NCBI GenBank assembly: GCA_944372515.1 | Contig: CALVZM010000005.1 | Location: 1-34,522, forward strand | Source: an uncultured Clostridia bacterium | GTDB taxonomy: Bacteria; Bacillota; Clostridia; Christensenellales; Borkfalkiaceae | Direction: 5' to 3' | Length of the DNA stretch: 34,522 bases | Shown here: one piece after another, positions 20,754 to 27,650 of the stretch | How positions within the stretch are numbered: the first letter of the stretch is position 1 | Layout of the letters: every line of letters starts with the position of its first letter | The notes under the pieces: model-generated | What the model was told of the DNA's origin: nothing | Database searches by the model: none | The model's input: the letters and a program-made list of their open reading frames with translations, nothing else | Position numbers and translations under genes: made by a program

Positions 20754-21269
20754 ATGACGGGTGAGGAACGCAGAAAAGAGATAAGCCGTCTGCTGGGCGA
20801 AAAGCCGCTGGCGGCGGCAAAGATCGCGCAAATGTTCGGCGTCAGCCGCCAGGTCGTGGTGCAGGACGTGGCACTTCTGCGCGCCGAGGGGAAGGACATC
20901 CTTTCGACCAACCGCGGCTATGTCCTGCCGGGCAAAAAGGTCTGTTCCCGCACCTTCAAGGTGCGCCACTCGGACGGCGAAACGCGGGAAGAACTCTGCC
21001 TGATCGCCGACAGGGGCGGCTGTGTGGAGAACGTGTTCGTGCATCACAAAGTATACGGCACGATCACCGCGCCGATGGGCATCGACAGCCGCAGCAAAGC
21101 GGATGCGTTCATGGCGGACATCGCGCGCGGCAAATCGGATTTTTTGAAAAACATCACTTCGGACTATCATTATCATACGGTTACCGCCGAGAGCGAAGAG
21201 GTGCTCGACGGCATCGAGGCGGAACTTGCCCGCCGCGGGTTTTTGATCCCGCGGAACGGGGACAACTGA
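20754..21269 (+). CDS. niaR: NAD biosynthesis repressor NiaR
   Basis: This 171-residue protein has an N-terminal winged HTH (RRKEISRLLGEKPLAAAKIAQMFGVSRQVVVQDV, about 6-40) and a C-terminal 3H domain, whose conserved histidines appear in VFVHHKVYGTI and DYHYHTV. This is the NiaR (YrxA) architecture: a niacin-responsive repressor of NAD genes in Firmicutes. As the last gene of nadABC-niaR it would repress its own operon through the candidate operator at 17576-17612. The start follows GGGGGAGCGGA with suitable spacing. A 15-bp hairpin follows. Confidence 0.92.
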   Translation: MTGEERRKEISRLLGEKPLAAAKIAQMFGVSRQVVVQDVALLRAEGKDILSTNRGYVLPGKKVCSRTFKVRHSDGETREELCLIADRGGCVENVFVHHKVYGTITAPMGIDSRSKADAFMADIARGKSDFLKNITSDYHYHTVTAESEEVLDGIEAELARRGFLIPRNGDN

Positions 21270-21288
21270 AAGGGCGGCAAGAAAAACG

Positions 21289-21325
21289 ATATCCCCGCGC
21301 GGCAAACGCCGTGCGGGGATATTTA
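21289..21325 (+). terminator. Terminator of the nad operon
   Basis: A 15-bp stem (21289-21303 with 21308-21322, one G-T pair) with loop AAAC is followed by TTAA, a weak T-run. The arms start and end with ATAT, so it could also work from the other strand. Confidence 0.78.
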
Positions 21326-21457
21326 AGGCACCATGCCCGCATTGAACGGGGGAAAGGGTAAAAAAATCCCGTCGTTGCTTTTGTTCGAAAAAATTTGCCT
21401 TTTTGAATAGGATCACGGGGCGAAACGGGCATACCGTGTCCGGGAAAACATAGAAAT

Positions 21458-21490
21458 ATCCCCCGCAAAAACGACCGTTTCGCGGGGGAT
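21458..21490. terminator. Terminator of the flavoprotein-rubredoxin gene
   Basis: ATCCCCCGC (21458-21466) pairs with GCGGGGGAT (21482-21490), with further pairing (AAAC with GTTT) inside the loop. GTTTTTC follows on the plus strand and ATTTCT on the minus strand, so it can stop transcripts from both sides. Confidence 0.78.
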
Positions 21491-21512
21491 GTTTTTCAAC
21501 CGGAAAGTCCGC

Positions 21513-22133
21513 TCATTTTCCGACCTTCTCGAAATCGGATGCGGGGTGTTTGCAGACGGGGCAGATGAAATCGGGCGGCAGTTCTTCGCCCTTGTATTCA
21601 TACCCGCAGATCGTGCAGCGCCAGACGGTCTGTCCCGCCGCGTCCGTTTGCGGCTTGGGCTTGACGTTGGCGTGATAGTAGGCATAGGTGCAGGATTCGT
21701 TGCGGGAGAGCACGGCGCCGTCGGTAACTTCGGCGATGAAGAGATAATGCGAGCCGAGGTCCAGGACGTTTTCGACTTTGCAGCAAAGATATCCGTTCGC
21801 GCCCGCCGTGAGAAAGGCGCAGCCGTTGGACGCGGTATCCCAAGAATGAAAATCCCTGAATTTGTCGGTGTCCCTGCCGCTGTGGAAGCCGAACCGTTCG
21901 AACAGATCGAATTTTACGGACGTATCGAGAACGGATACGGCAAATTTTTTGGTCGCGAGGATGCGTTCGGCGGTATAATTCCCCTTGTTGACCGCCACGG
22001 TGATCCGGTTGGGGGTCGTGGTTACCTGGGTAACGGTGTTGACGATGCAGCCGGTGTCCTTTGCGCCGTCCCTGTCTTTGACGGTCAGCACGAACAGTCC
22101 GTAACTCAGATTGCGCATGACTTTTTCATTCAT
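21513..22133 (-). CDS. Flavin reductase-like domain fused to rubredoxin
   Basis: This 206-residue protein joins an FMN-binding flavin reductase-like domain (about 1-155) to a C-terminal rubredoxin (about 168-206). The flavin part has LSYGLFVLTVKD and the VNTVTQVTTTPNRITVAVNK block. Rubredoxin iron ligands are Cys173/Cys176 in CTICGYEY and Cys191/Cys194 in CPVCKHP. Such fusions (Hrb-type proteins) in anaerobic Clostridia pass electrons to flavodiiron proteins that reduce oxygen or NO; that role here is inferred. AAGGAG lies 8 bases before the ATG. It is 57 bp downstream of the decarboxylase gene on the same strand. Confidence 0.9.
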   Translation of the reverse strand: MNEKVMRNLSYGLFVLTVKDRDGAKDTGCIVNTVTQVTTTPNRITVAVNKGNYTAERILATKKFAVSVLDTSVKFDLFERFGFHSGRDTDKFRDFHSWDTASNGCAFLTAGANGYLCCKVENVLDLGSHYLFIAEVTDGAVLSRNESCTYAYYHANVKPKPQTDAAGQTVWRCTICGYEYKGEELPPDFICPVCKHPASDFEKVGK

Positions 22134-22190
22134 CTCTTTTTCTCCTTATCGGTTTTTTCGTTCGATCGACGGTCGGCAGCCTTGTTCCCT

Positions 22191-23450
22191 TCAACGCTTT
22201 TTGAAGGGGGCAAGATCGAGGGTGGCAAAATAATCTTCGGGCGTTTCGGCGCGGCGGATGCATTTGACCGAGCCGTCGGGGCGGAGCAGAAGTTCCGCCG
22301 AGCGCAGTTTTCCGTTGTAGTTATATCCCATGGAGAACCCGTGCGCGCCCGTGTCGTGGATGACGACGTAATCCCCGACGTCGATCGCGGGGAGCATGCG
22401 GTCGATGGCAAATTTATCGTTGTTTTCGCACAGCCCGCCCGTAACGTCGTACATGTGGTCGCAGGGGGCGTTCTCCTTGCCGAGCACGGTGATGTGGTGA
22501 TACGCCTTGTACATGGCGGGGCGCATGAGGTTGGCGGCGCAGGCGTCCAGCCCGACATATTCCTTCCAGATATGTTTTTCATGCAGCACTTTGGCGACGA
22601 GGTGTCCGTAGGGCGCGAGCATGAACCGCCCGAGTTCGGTAAAGACGGCAACATCGCCCATGCCCGCGGGCACGAGGATCTCTTCATATGCCTTGCGCAC
22701 CCCTTCGCCGATGACGAAGATGTCGTTTTCCCGCTGATCGGGGCGGTAGGCGATCCCCACGCCGCCCGAAAGGTTGACAAAAGCGATGTGCACGCCCGTC
22801 TCTTCGGCGAGTTCGGCGGCGAGGCGGAAGAGGATGGAGGCGAGTTTGGGATAGTACCCGTTGTCGGTGGTGTTGCTGGCGAGGAAGGCGTGGATGCCGA
22901 AGTGTTTCACCCCGTAATTTTTGAGTTTTAAGAACGCCTCTTTCATCTGTGCTTTGGTCATGCCGTATTTGGCGTCTTTGGGGGTGTCCATGATGGCGTT
23001 GTTCAAGGTGAAGTCCCCGCCGGGGTTATAGCGGCAGCACATGGTCTCGGCAAAGGGGGCGATCCCCGCAAAGAAATCGACGTGCGTGAGGTCGTCGAAG
23101 TTGATGATGGCGTTGAGTTTCCGCGCCAGACGAAAATCGGCGGCGGGGGTAACGTTGGAAGAGAACATGATCTCTTTTCCCGAAAAACCGACGGCGTCCG
23201 AGAGCATGAGTTCGGTGAGGGAAGAGCAGTCCACGCCGCAGCCCTCTTCTTTCAATATCTGCATGATGTAGGGGTTGGGCGTGGCTTTGACGGCGAAATA
23301 TTCCTTGAATCCCTTGTTCCAGGCAAAGGCTTCTTTCAGCCTGCGCGCGTTTTCGCGGATGCCCTTTTCGTCATAGATGTGAAAGGGCGTGGGGTATGTC
23401 TTGACGATCTCTTCGATCTGTTCTTTGGTAACAAAAGGCTTTTTTTCCAT
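22191..23450 (-). CDS. lysA: Diaminopimelate decarboxylase family, PLP-dependent
   Basis: This 419-residue protein is a fold-type III PLP decarboxylase, most like LysA, which makes lysine from meso-diaminopimelate. The PLP lysine is Lys55 in EYFAVKATPNP. Other family blocks are FNNLSGG-like FVNLSGGVGI, the EGVR/ELGRFMLAPYG segment, GLDACAANLMRPAMY and GGLCENNDKFA with the conserved Cys. Close relatives act on ornithine, arginine or carboxynorspermidine, so substrate is likely but not proven. The start MEKKPFVTK follows AGGA at 23450; upstream the frame stays open antisense to the ClC gene, which is not coding. An own promoter lies upstream. Confidence 0.85.
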   Translation of the reverse strand: MEKKPFVTKEQIEEIVKTYPTPFHIYDEKGIRENARRLKEAFAWNKGFKEYFAVKATPNPYIMQILKEEGCGVDCSSLTELMLSDAVGFSGKEIMFSSNVTPAADFRLARKLNAIINFDDLTHVDFFAGIAPFAETMCCRYNPGGDFTLNNAIMDTPKDAKYGMTKAQMKEAFLKLKNYGVKHFGIHAFLASNTTDNGYYPKLASILFRLAAELAEETGVHIAFVNLSGGVGIAYRPDQRENDIFVIGEGVRKAYEEILVPAGMGDVAVFTELGRFMLAPYGHLVAKVLHEKHIWKEYVGLDACAANLMRPAMYKAYHHITVLGKENAPCDHMYDVTGGLCENNDKFAIDRMLPAIDVGDYVVIHDTGAHGFSMGYNYNGKLRSAELLLRPDGSVKCIRRAETPEDYFATLDLAPFKKR

Positions 23451-23481
23451 CGGTGGTGCTTCCTGCGTATCTTTTTTGTCT

Positions 23482-23510
23482 ATTGTAGCATAAAATCCCC
23501 GTGCGCGCAA
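23482..23510 (-). promoter_or_regulatory. Promoter of the decarboxylase gene
   Basis: On the minus strand, TTGCGC (23510-23505), a 17-bp spacer and TACAAT (23487-23482) with an extended TGC directly before the -10. The leader would be about 25 bases. Confidence 0.65.
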
Positions 23511-23550
23511 GTTATTTTTTGCCTTTCTCGGCGCGGGCGAAGAAAAATAA

Positions 23551-23579
23551 TTGACTGTTGACGGTGCGGGTGTTACAAT
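23551..23579 (+). promoter_or_regulatory. Promoter of the ClC antiporter gene
   Basis: TTGACT (23551-23556), a 17-bp spacer and TACAAT (23574-23579), with an extended TGT before the -10. A second TTGACG at 23558 is too close to be used. Confidence 0.75.
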
Positions 23580-23624
23580 AAATCCCGAAAGAAGAGAGAA
23601 AAATAAGAGAAGGAGGGGATCGGC

Positions 23625-25331
23625 ATGCGCAAAAATTTCCGCAAAGACAAGGGCGGCGCAGGCGGCGCGCCCGCCGCGGGCTGGGGCAGGCGGCTTGCCG
23701 GCAATTGGTTCCACCGCGGGCTGCAACTGCTGTTCATGGGCTGTGTTACGGGGTTCCTTGCGGGCGTCGTCGTTACTTTTTATAACATCTGCACCTCTCT
23801 CGCCGAAGGGTTTGCGGAAGATGCGTATGCCTATCTGCGCGGGCATGCCTTTTTGATTCCGCTCTTGTTCGCCGTGCTGGCGGCGGCGGGACTGCTCATC
23901 GGCGTGCTCGTGCAGTTGGTGCCGATGATCCGCGGCAGCGGCATTCCGCAGACCGAGGGCGCGGCGCGCGGGACGCTGCGGTATAATCCCTTCACCGTCC
24001 TTTGCTCCATGTTCGCCGCCTCGCTTCTGTGCGTGTTCACGGGACTGTCGGCGGGCAGCGAGGGGCCGAGCGTGCAGATCGGCGGCGCGTGCGGCTACGC
24101 TTCCGCGCCTCTCTTTTCCCGCACGGACATGCTCCGCCGCTATCAGATCACGGGCGGGGCTTGTGCGGGGCTGGCGGCGGCGTTCAACGCGCCGCTCACG
24201 GGCATGGCGTTCGCCTTTGAAGAGACGCACAAGAAATTTTCTCCCGAAGTGTTCATCTGCGCGTTTTCCTCCGTGCTCTCGGGGGTGATCACGCGCAATC
24301 TCATCCGCGGCGGGCTGGGGCTGTCCACGGGCGCCGTGTTCACGAGTTTTTCCTTTTCGGAAATTCCCTATCCTTACACCCGTTACGGCTATGTGGTGCT
24401 GTGCGCGCTCGTCTGCGCGTTGCTCGGCGTGGCGTTTTTTCATGCAGTCATCCGTCTGAAAAAAGCCGCGGAGGAAAAACTGACCTTTTTCGGCGGCGCG
24501 GGAAGGATGCTGATCCCTTTTCTTCTGGCGGGCGCGTTCGGACTGATCAGCGTATACGCCACGGGCGGCGGGCATGCCCTGATCGAAGCCCTCGGAACGC
24601 AGGGCGGCACGGCGCCGATGAGCGTGCAGGATACTCTTTCTTGGGGGCTTTCGGGCACGATTGCCGTCGTCCTGTGTCTCCGTTTTTTTGCGGCGATAGC
24701 CAACATGTCCTGCGGCGCGCCCTGCGGGGTGTTCATTCCCATGCTCGCCGTCGGGGCGGCGGCGGGGGCGCTGCTCTCCCTCTTTATGCAGCATTTTCTG
24801 GGCATGGATGCCGCCGATTCCGATCTCATCGTCATGGTGGGCATGGCGGCGTTCTTCACCTGCGTCGTGCGCGCGCCCATCACGGGCGTGGTGATGGTCG
24901 TCGAACTGACGTGGAGTTTCACCTCCCTTCTGCCCGTCGTTTTGGGCGTTGCCGTGGGATATATGGTCGGACAGGCGGCGGGCACGGGACCCGTTTACGA
25001 GGTGCTGCTCGAACAGATCGAAAAAAAGCGCGGCGTGCGCCCCGTGCATTTCGCGCGGGAACTGACCGTGCGGCGGTACAGCATTTTGGAGGGGATGCCC
25101 CTCAAAGACGTGCTTTTGCCGGAAGGGTGCGCCGTGAAGGGGCTTGTGCGGGACGGCGGGGCACGCACGCCGAGCGCCGATACCCTTCTGCGCGACGGGG
25201 ACGTCCTTTCGTTTGAAGCCGAAACGCCCGATCCCGCCGGCTGCGAGCGGGAAGTCTGTCTGCTGACGGGCAATCCGCCGCCGCAGGCGGAAAAGGAAGG
25301 GGACGATCGCAAGGCAGCGGGGCAGACCTGA
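23625..25331 (+). CDS. ClC-type chloride/proton antiporter with C-terminal TrkA-C domain
   Basis: This 568-residue membrane protein is a ClC family member with many hydrophobic segments over residues 30-470. Selectivity-filter motifs are visible: GSGIP (104-108), GSEGP (144-148, with gating Glu146) and GVFIP in the second half. A Glu-Glu pair (199-200) in FAFEETHKKF matches the internal proton glutamate of antiporters, so exchange of chloride for protons is more likely than a passive channel. The C-terminal ~80 residues form a TrkA-C/RCK_C-type regulatory domain (VRRYSILEGMPLKDVLLPEG), often ligand-binding. AAGGAGGGG precedes the ATG. It is transcribed divergently from the decarboxylase gene. 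Confidence 0.92.
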   Translation: MRKNFRKDKGGAGGAPAAGWGRRLAGNWFHRGLQLLFMGCVTGFLAGVVVTFYNICTSLAEGFAEDAYAYLRGHAFLIPLLFAVLAAAGLLIGVLVQLVPMIRGSGIPQTEGAARGTLRYNPFTVLCSMFAASLLCVFTGLSAGSEGPSVQIGGACGYASAPLFSRTDMLRRYQITGGACAGLAAAFNAPLTGMAFAFEETHKKFSPEVFICAFSSVLSGVITRNLIRGGLGLSTGAVFTSFSFSEIPYPYTRYGYVVLCALVCALLGVAFFHAVIRLKKAAEEKLTFFGGAGRMLIPFLLAGAFGLISVYATGGGHALIEALGTQGGTAPMSVQDTLSWGLSGTIAVVLCLRFFAAIANMSCGAPCGVFIPMLAVGAAAGALLSLFMQHFLGMDAADSDLIVMVGMAAFFTCVVRAPITGVVMVVELTWSFTSLLPVVLGVAVGYMVGQAAGTGPVYEVLLEQIEKKRGVRPVHFARELTVRRYSILEGMPLKDVLLPEGCAVKGLVRDGGARTPSADTLLRDGDVLSFEAETPDPAGCEREVCLLTGNPPPQAEKEGDDRKAAGQT

Positions 25332-25348
25332 AAAAACTTTTTTTGCCG

Positions 25349-25387
25349 CCCGCCGGCACGGCAGTGCCCCGGCGGGTATACTTTTTC
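25349..25387 (+). terminator. Terminator of the ClC gene
   Basis: CCCGCCGG (25349-25356) pairs with CCGGCGGG (25369-25376), with an inner CAC/GTG pairing, followed by TATACTTTTT. The T-run starts a few bases after the stem. Confidence 0.65.
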
Positions 25388-25404
25388 CTCGGCGGGCATA
25401 CATT
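25376..25404 (+). promoter_or_regulatory. Sigma-E-like sporulation promoter of yqfCD
   Basis: CATACATT (25397-25404) differs at one base from the sigma-E -10 consensus CATACAAT. GTATACT (25376-25382) lies 14 bp upstream, the sigma-E spacing, and partly fits the -35 consensus. Transcription would start near 25411, just before the ribosome binding site of yqfC. In Bacillus subtilis yqfCD belongs to the sigma-E regulon, which supports the call. Confidence 0.55.
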
Positions 25405-25438
25405 AAACAAAAAAAGGCGGGGAGGAAGAGAGGAAAAC

Positions 25439-25714
25439 ATGCGGCTCTGGCAGGAGATCTTGTCCCAACTTGGCGACGGGCAGCCGCCCGCGGGGGATGC
25501 CGCGGGCGTCATTTACACCGTCTGGGAGGGCAAAGGGGGCTATTTTCAGAACGTAAAGTCCCTGACGGCGTTTTCCCCGACGGAGATCCTCCTGCGCCTG
25601 CGGCGGGGCGAACTGTGCGTTTCGGGCGAAGGGCTGACGGTGGCGAAGTACTGCGAGAGCGACGTCTTTATCCGCGGCAAAATCGTCGGCGTACAGCGCA
25701 AAGAGGGGGGATGA
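25439..25714 (+). CDS. yqfC: YabP/YqfC-family sporulation protein
   Basis: The 91-residue protein matches YqfC of the YabP family, small proteins made in the mother cell during sporulation; the biochemical role is unknown. The family's beta-rich core is visible: NVKSLTAFSPTEILLRLRRGELCVSGEGL and SDVFIRGKIVGVQ. A GGAGGAAGAGAGG stretch lies just before the ATG. It is followed by yqfD after 7 bases, the pair conserved in spore formers. Its presence suggests the organism can sporulate or descends from one that could. Confidence 0.85.
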   Translation: MRLWQEILSQLGDGQPPAGDAAGVIYTVWEGKGGYFQNVKSLTAFSPTEILLRLRRGELCVSGEGLTVAKYCESDVFIRGKIVGVQRKEGG

Positions 25715-25721
25715 CGCGGGC

Positions 25722-26588
25722 ATGGAAGGGTGGTTTTCGTTGCAACTTACCATCGAGGGGATCGCGCCCGAAGGGGCGCTTTTGCGCTTTCAGCGGGAAA
25801 ATATCCCCGTCGCGCACGTCGAAAAACCGGACAAAAGGACGCTGCGGCTGTGTATCGAGCGGAAAAACCGTGAAAAAGCCTTTACAATTTTGCGGGATTC
25901 ATGTTATAATATTACGGCGGAAAGGTCGTTCGGCGTCCGCCGTCTGGCATCGGCGCTCGCAAGGCGGGCGGGATTTTTTCTCGGTGCGGCGGCGTTTGTC
26001 CTTTTGTGCGCGCTCTCCGATCTCTTTGTTCTGCGCATCGACGTGGACGGAACGGGGGCGTATTACCGGGATCGGGTGCTTTCCGTCCTGCGGGAAAACG
26101 GCGTTCGCGTCGGGTGCATGTACCGCGGTAGTCGGACGGCGGAAATCACCGCGCAGATCCTGTCTTTTGAGGGGGTCGTTTTCTGCTCCGTGGAAAAGGC
26201 GGGGAGCGTTCTCACCGTCGAGGTGCAGACGTCTTCGGGCGTGCCGCCCGCGGCGGCGGGCGGGTTGTATGCCGCGCAGGCAGGCGTGGTGCAGTCCTTG
26301 ACCGTTCTGCGCGGAGAGGCGCAGGTGCAGGAGGGCGACGAGGTAAAAAAGGGACAACTGCTCGTCGGCGGCAAAGAGGGCGGGTTCGTGATGGCGAGCG
26401 CGCGCATCTTATGCCGTTTTGAAGGCTTTTTTGCCGCGGAGAGCGAGGAAACCGCGCTGGCGCAGGCGCTCCTGTTCGTGCAGGCGGCGGGGGAAACGGA
26501 ACTCCTTTCCCAAAGCGCCGTGCCGCAGCAGGGCGGTTACGCCGTAACGGCGGAATATCTTCTCACCGTCCGCAAGAACATGGACTGA
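25722..26588 (+). CDS. yqfD: Sporulation protein YqfD
   Basis: The 288-residue product fits YqfD, a mother-cell membrane protein of sporulation. The N-terminal ~80 residues form a cytoplasmic domain, with one transmembrane helix at about 86-107 (ARRAGFFLGAAAFVLLCALSD). The outer part has the family's GTGAYYRDRVLSVLRENGVRVG region and a biotinyl-like hairpin (EGDEVKKGQLLVGG). At 288 residues it is about 110 shorter than the Bacillus protein, with the loss in the C-terminal region. The ATG is 7 bases after the yqfC stop; a G-rich stretch serves as its ribosome binding site. phoH follows, as in Bacillus. Confidence 0.85.
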   Translation: MEGWFSLQLTIEGIAPEGALLRFQRENIPVAHVEKPDKRTLRLCIERKNREKAFTILRDSCYNITAERSFGVRRLASALARRAGFFLGAAAFVLLCALSDLFVLRIDVDGTGAYYRDRVLSVLRENGVRVGCMYRGSRTAEITAQILSFEGVVFCSVEKAGSVLTVEVQTSSGVPPAAAGGLYAAQAGVVQSLTVLRGEAQVQEGDEVKKGQLLVGGKEGGFVMASARILCRFEGFFAAESEETALAQALLFVQAAGETELLSQSAVPQQGGYAVTAEYLLTVRKNMD

Positions 26589-26669
26589 ACGCGCCGCGGG
26601 TGCGGCGGGCATACGAAAAAAAAGAACGGATACATACACAAAAATTCCCGCCTTTGGAGGAAAGGATTT

Positions 26670-27650
26670 ACGGCACAACGCAGAACAACGGTGGAAACGT
26701 CCGGATTGGACGAATTACAAAAACTGCTCGGCAATTTCGATGAAAATCTGACTGCCGTTACGCGCGCGCTCGCGCTGACGGCGCGCGTGGAAGGGACAAG
26801 CATTTTCCTGGACGGAGAGGAACCGGACGCCGCCGCGGGCGCGGCGGTGATGGAGAGCCTTTTGGACATCATCCGCCACGGCGAATCCATCGACAGGAGC
26901 CGCATCGGATATTGCATCGAACTTGCCCGCGAAGGCAGGGCGGAGGACATCTGCTCGGTCATGTCGGGGGTGGTCGCCATCACCGCGCGTGGCAAACAGG
27001 TCAAGTGCAAGACGGTGGGGCAGAAGCGGTATGTGGACGCCGCGAAGAACAACACCGTCGTTCTGGGCATCGGACCGGCGGGTACGGGCAAGACCTATCT
27101 TGCGGTGTGCCTTGCCGTCGCCGCGCTCAAAAGCCGCCAGGTGGAAAAGATCGTGCTCACCCGTCCCGCCGTGGAAGCGGGGGAAAAACTCGGCTTTTTG
27201 CCGGGCGATCTGCAAAACAAGGTCGATCCCTATCTGCGGCCCCTCTATGACGCCTTGCAGGAACTTTTGGGGCTTGAAAATTACACGAAATACATGGAGC
27301 GCGGGGTGATCGAGATCGCGCCTCTCGCCTATATGCGCGGGCGCACGATCTCCAATGCGTTCATCATTCTGGACGAAGCGCAGAACACGACGCGGGAACA
27401 GATGAAGATGTTCCTGACCCGCATGGGCGAGGGCAGCCGCGTCATGGTAACGGGCGATCTCACGCAGATCGACCTTCCGGAAGGCAAGAAGAGCGGGCTC
27501 GTTCACGCCGCGCGCATCCTCAAAGGGGTGGAGGGGATCGCCGTCTGCCGCCTGACGGACAAGGACGTGGTGCGTCATCCGCTGGTCATGGCGATCATCC
27601 GCGCTTACGAGCGGGACGCCGAGGAAGCGGAAGGAGGTAAAAACAAATGA
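26670..27650 (+). CDS. phoH: PhoH-family ATPase, probable ACG start
   Basis: PhoH-like P-loop ATPase; the family is linked to RNA metabolism and sits next to ybeY widely. Walker A is GPAGTGKT and Walker B is FIILDEAQNTT, with the arginine-rich MRGRTI block before it. The only in-frame codon correctly spaced from GGAGG (26656-26660) is ACG at 26670, 9 bases downstream, giving an N-terminus AQRRTTVETSGLDEL. The first canonical start is GTG 26691, 30 bases from the site. I chose ACG; the alternative shortens the protein by seven residues to 319. The stop overlaps the next start (ATGA). Confidence 0.85.
   Translation, partial: TAQRRTTVETSGLDELQKLLGNFDENLTAVTRALALTARVEGTSIFLDGEEPDAAAGAAVMESLLDIIRHGESIDRSRIGYCIELAREGRAEDICSVMSGVVAITARGKQVKCKTVGQKRYVDAAKNNTVVLGIGPAGTGKTYLAVCLAVAALKSRQVEKIVLTRPAVEAGEKLGFLPGDLQNKVDPYLRPLYDALQELLGLENYTKYMERGVIEIAPLAYMRGRTISNAFIILDEAQNTTREQMKMFLTRMGEGSRVMVTGDLTQIDLPEGKKSGLVHAARILKGVEGIAVCRLTDKDVVRHPLVMAIIRAYERDAEEAEGGKNK

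Noticed and set aside
21489-22931. A 480-codon plus-strand open frame
   Set aside because: It lies antisense to both the flavin reductase-rubredoxin and decarboxylase genes, which have clear motifs.
22191-25403. A minus-strand open frame of 1070 codons
   Set aside because: Only the part from 23450 down is the decarboxylase. The upstream 650 codons are antisense to the ClC gene, have no family similarity and a His/Arg-rich composition typical of the reverse strand of GC-rich genes; they also contain the divergent promoter region.
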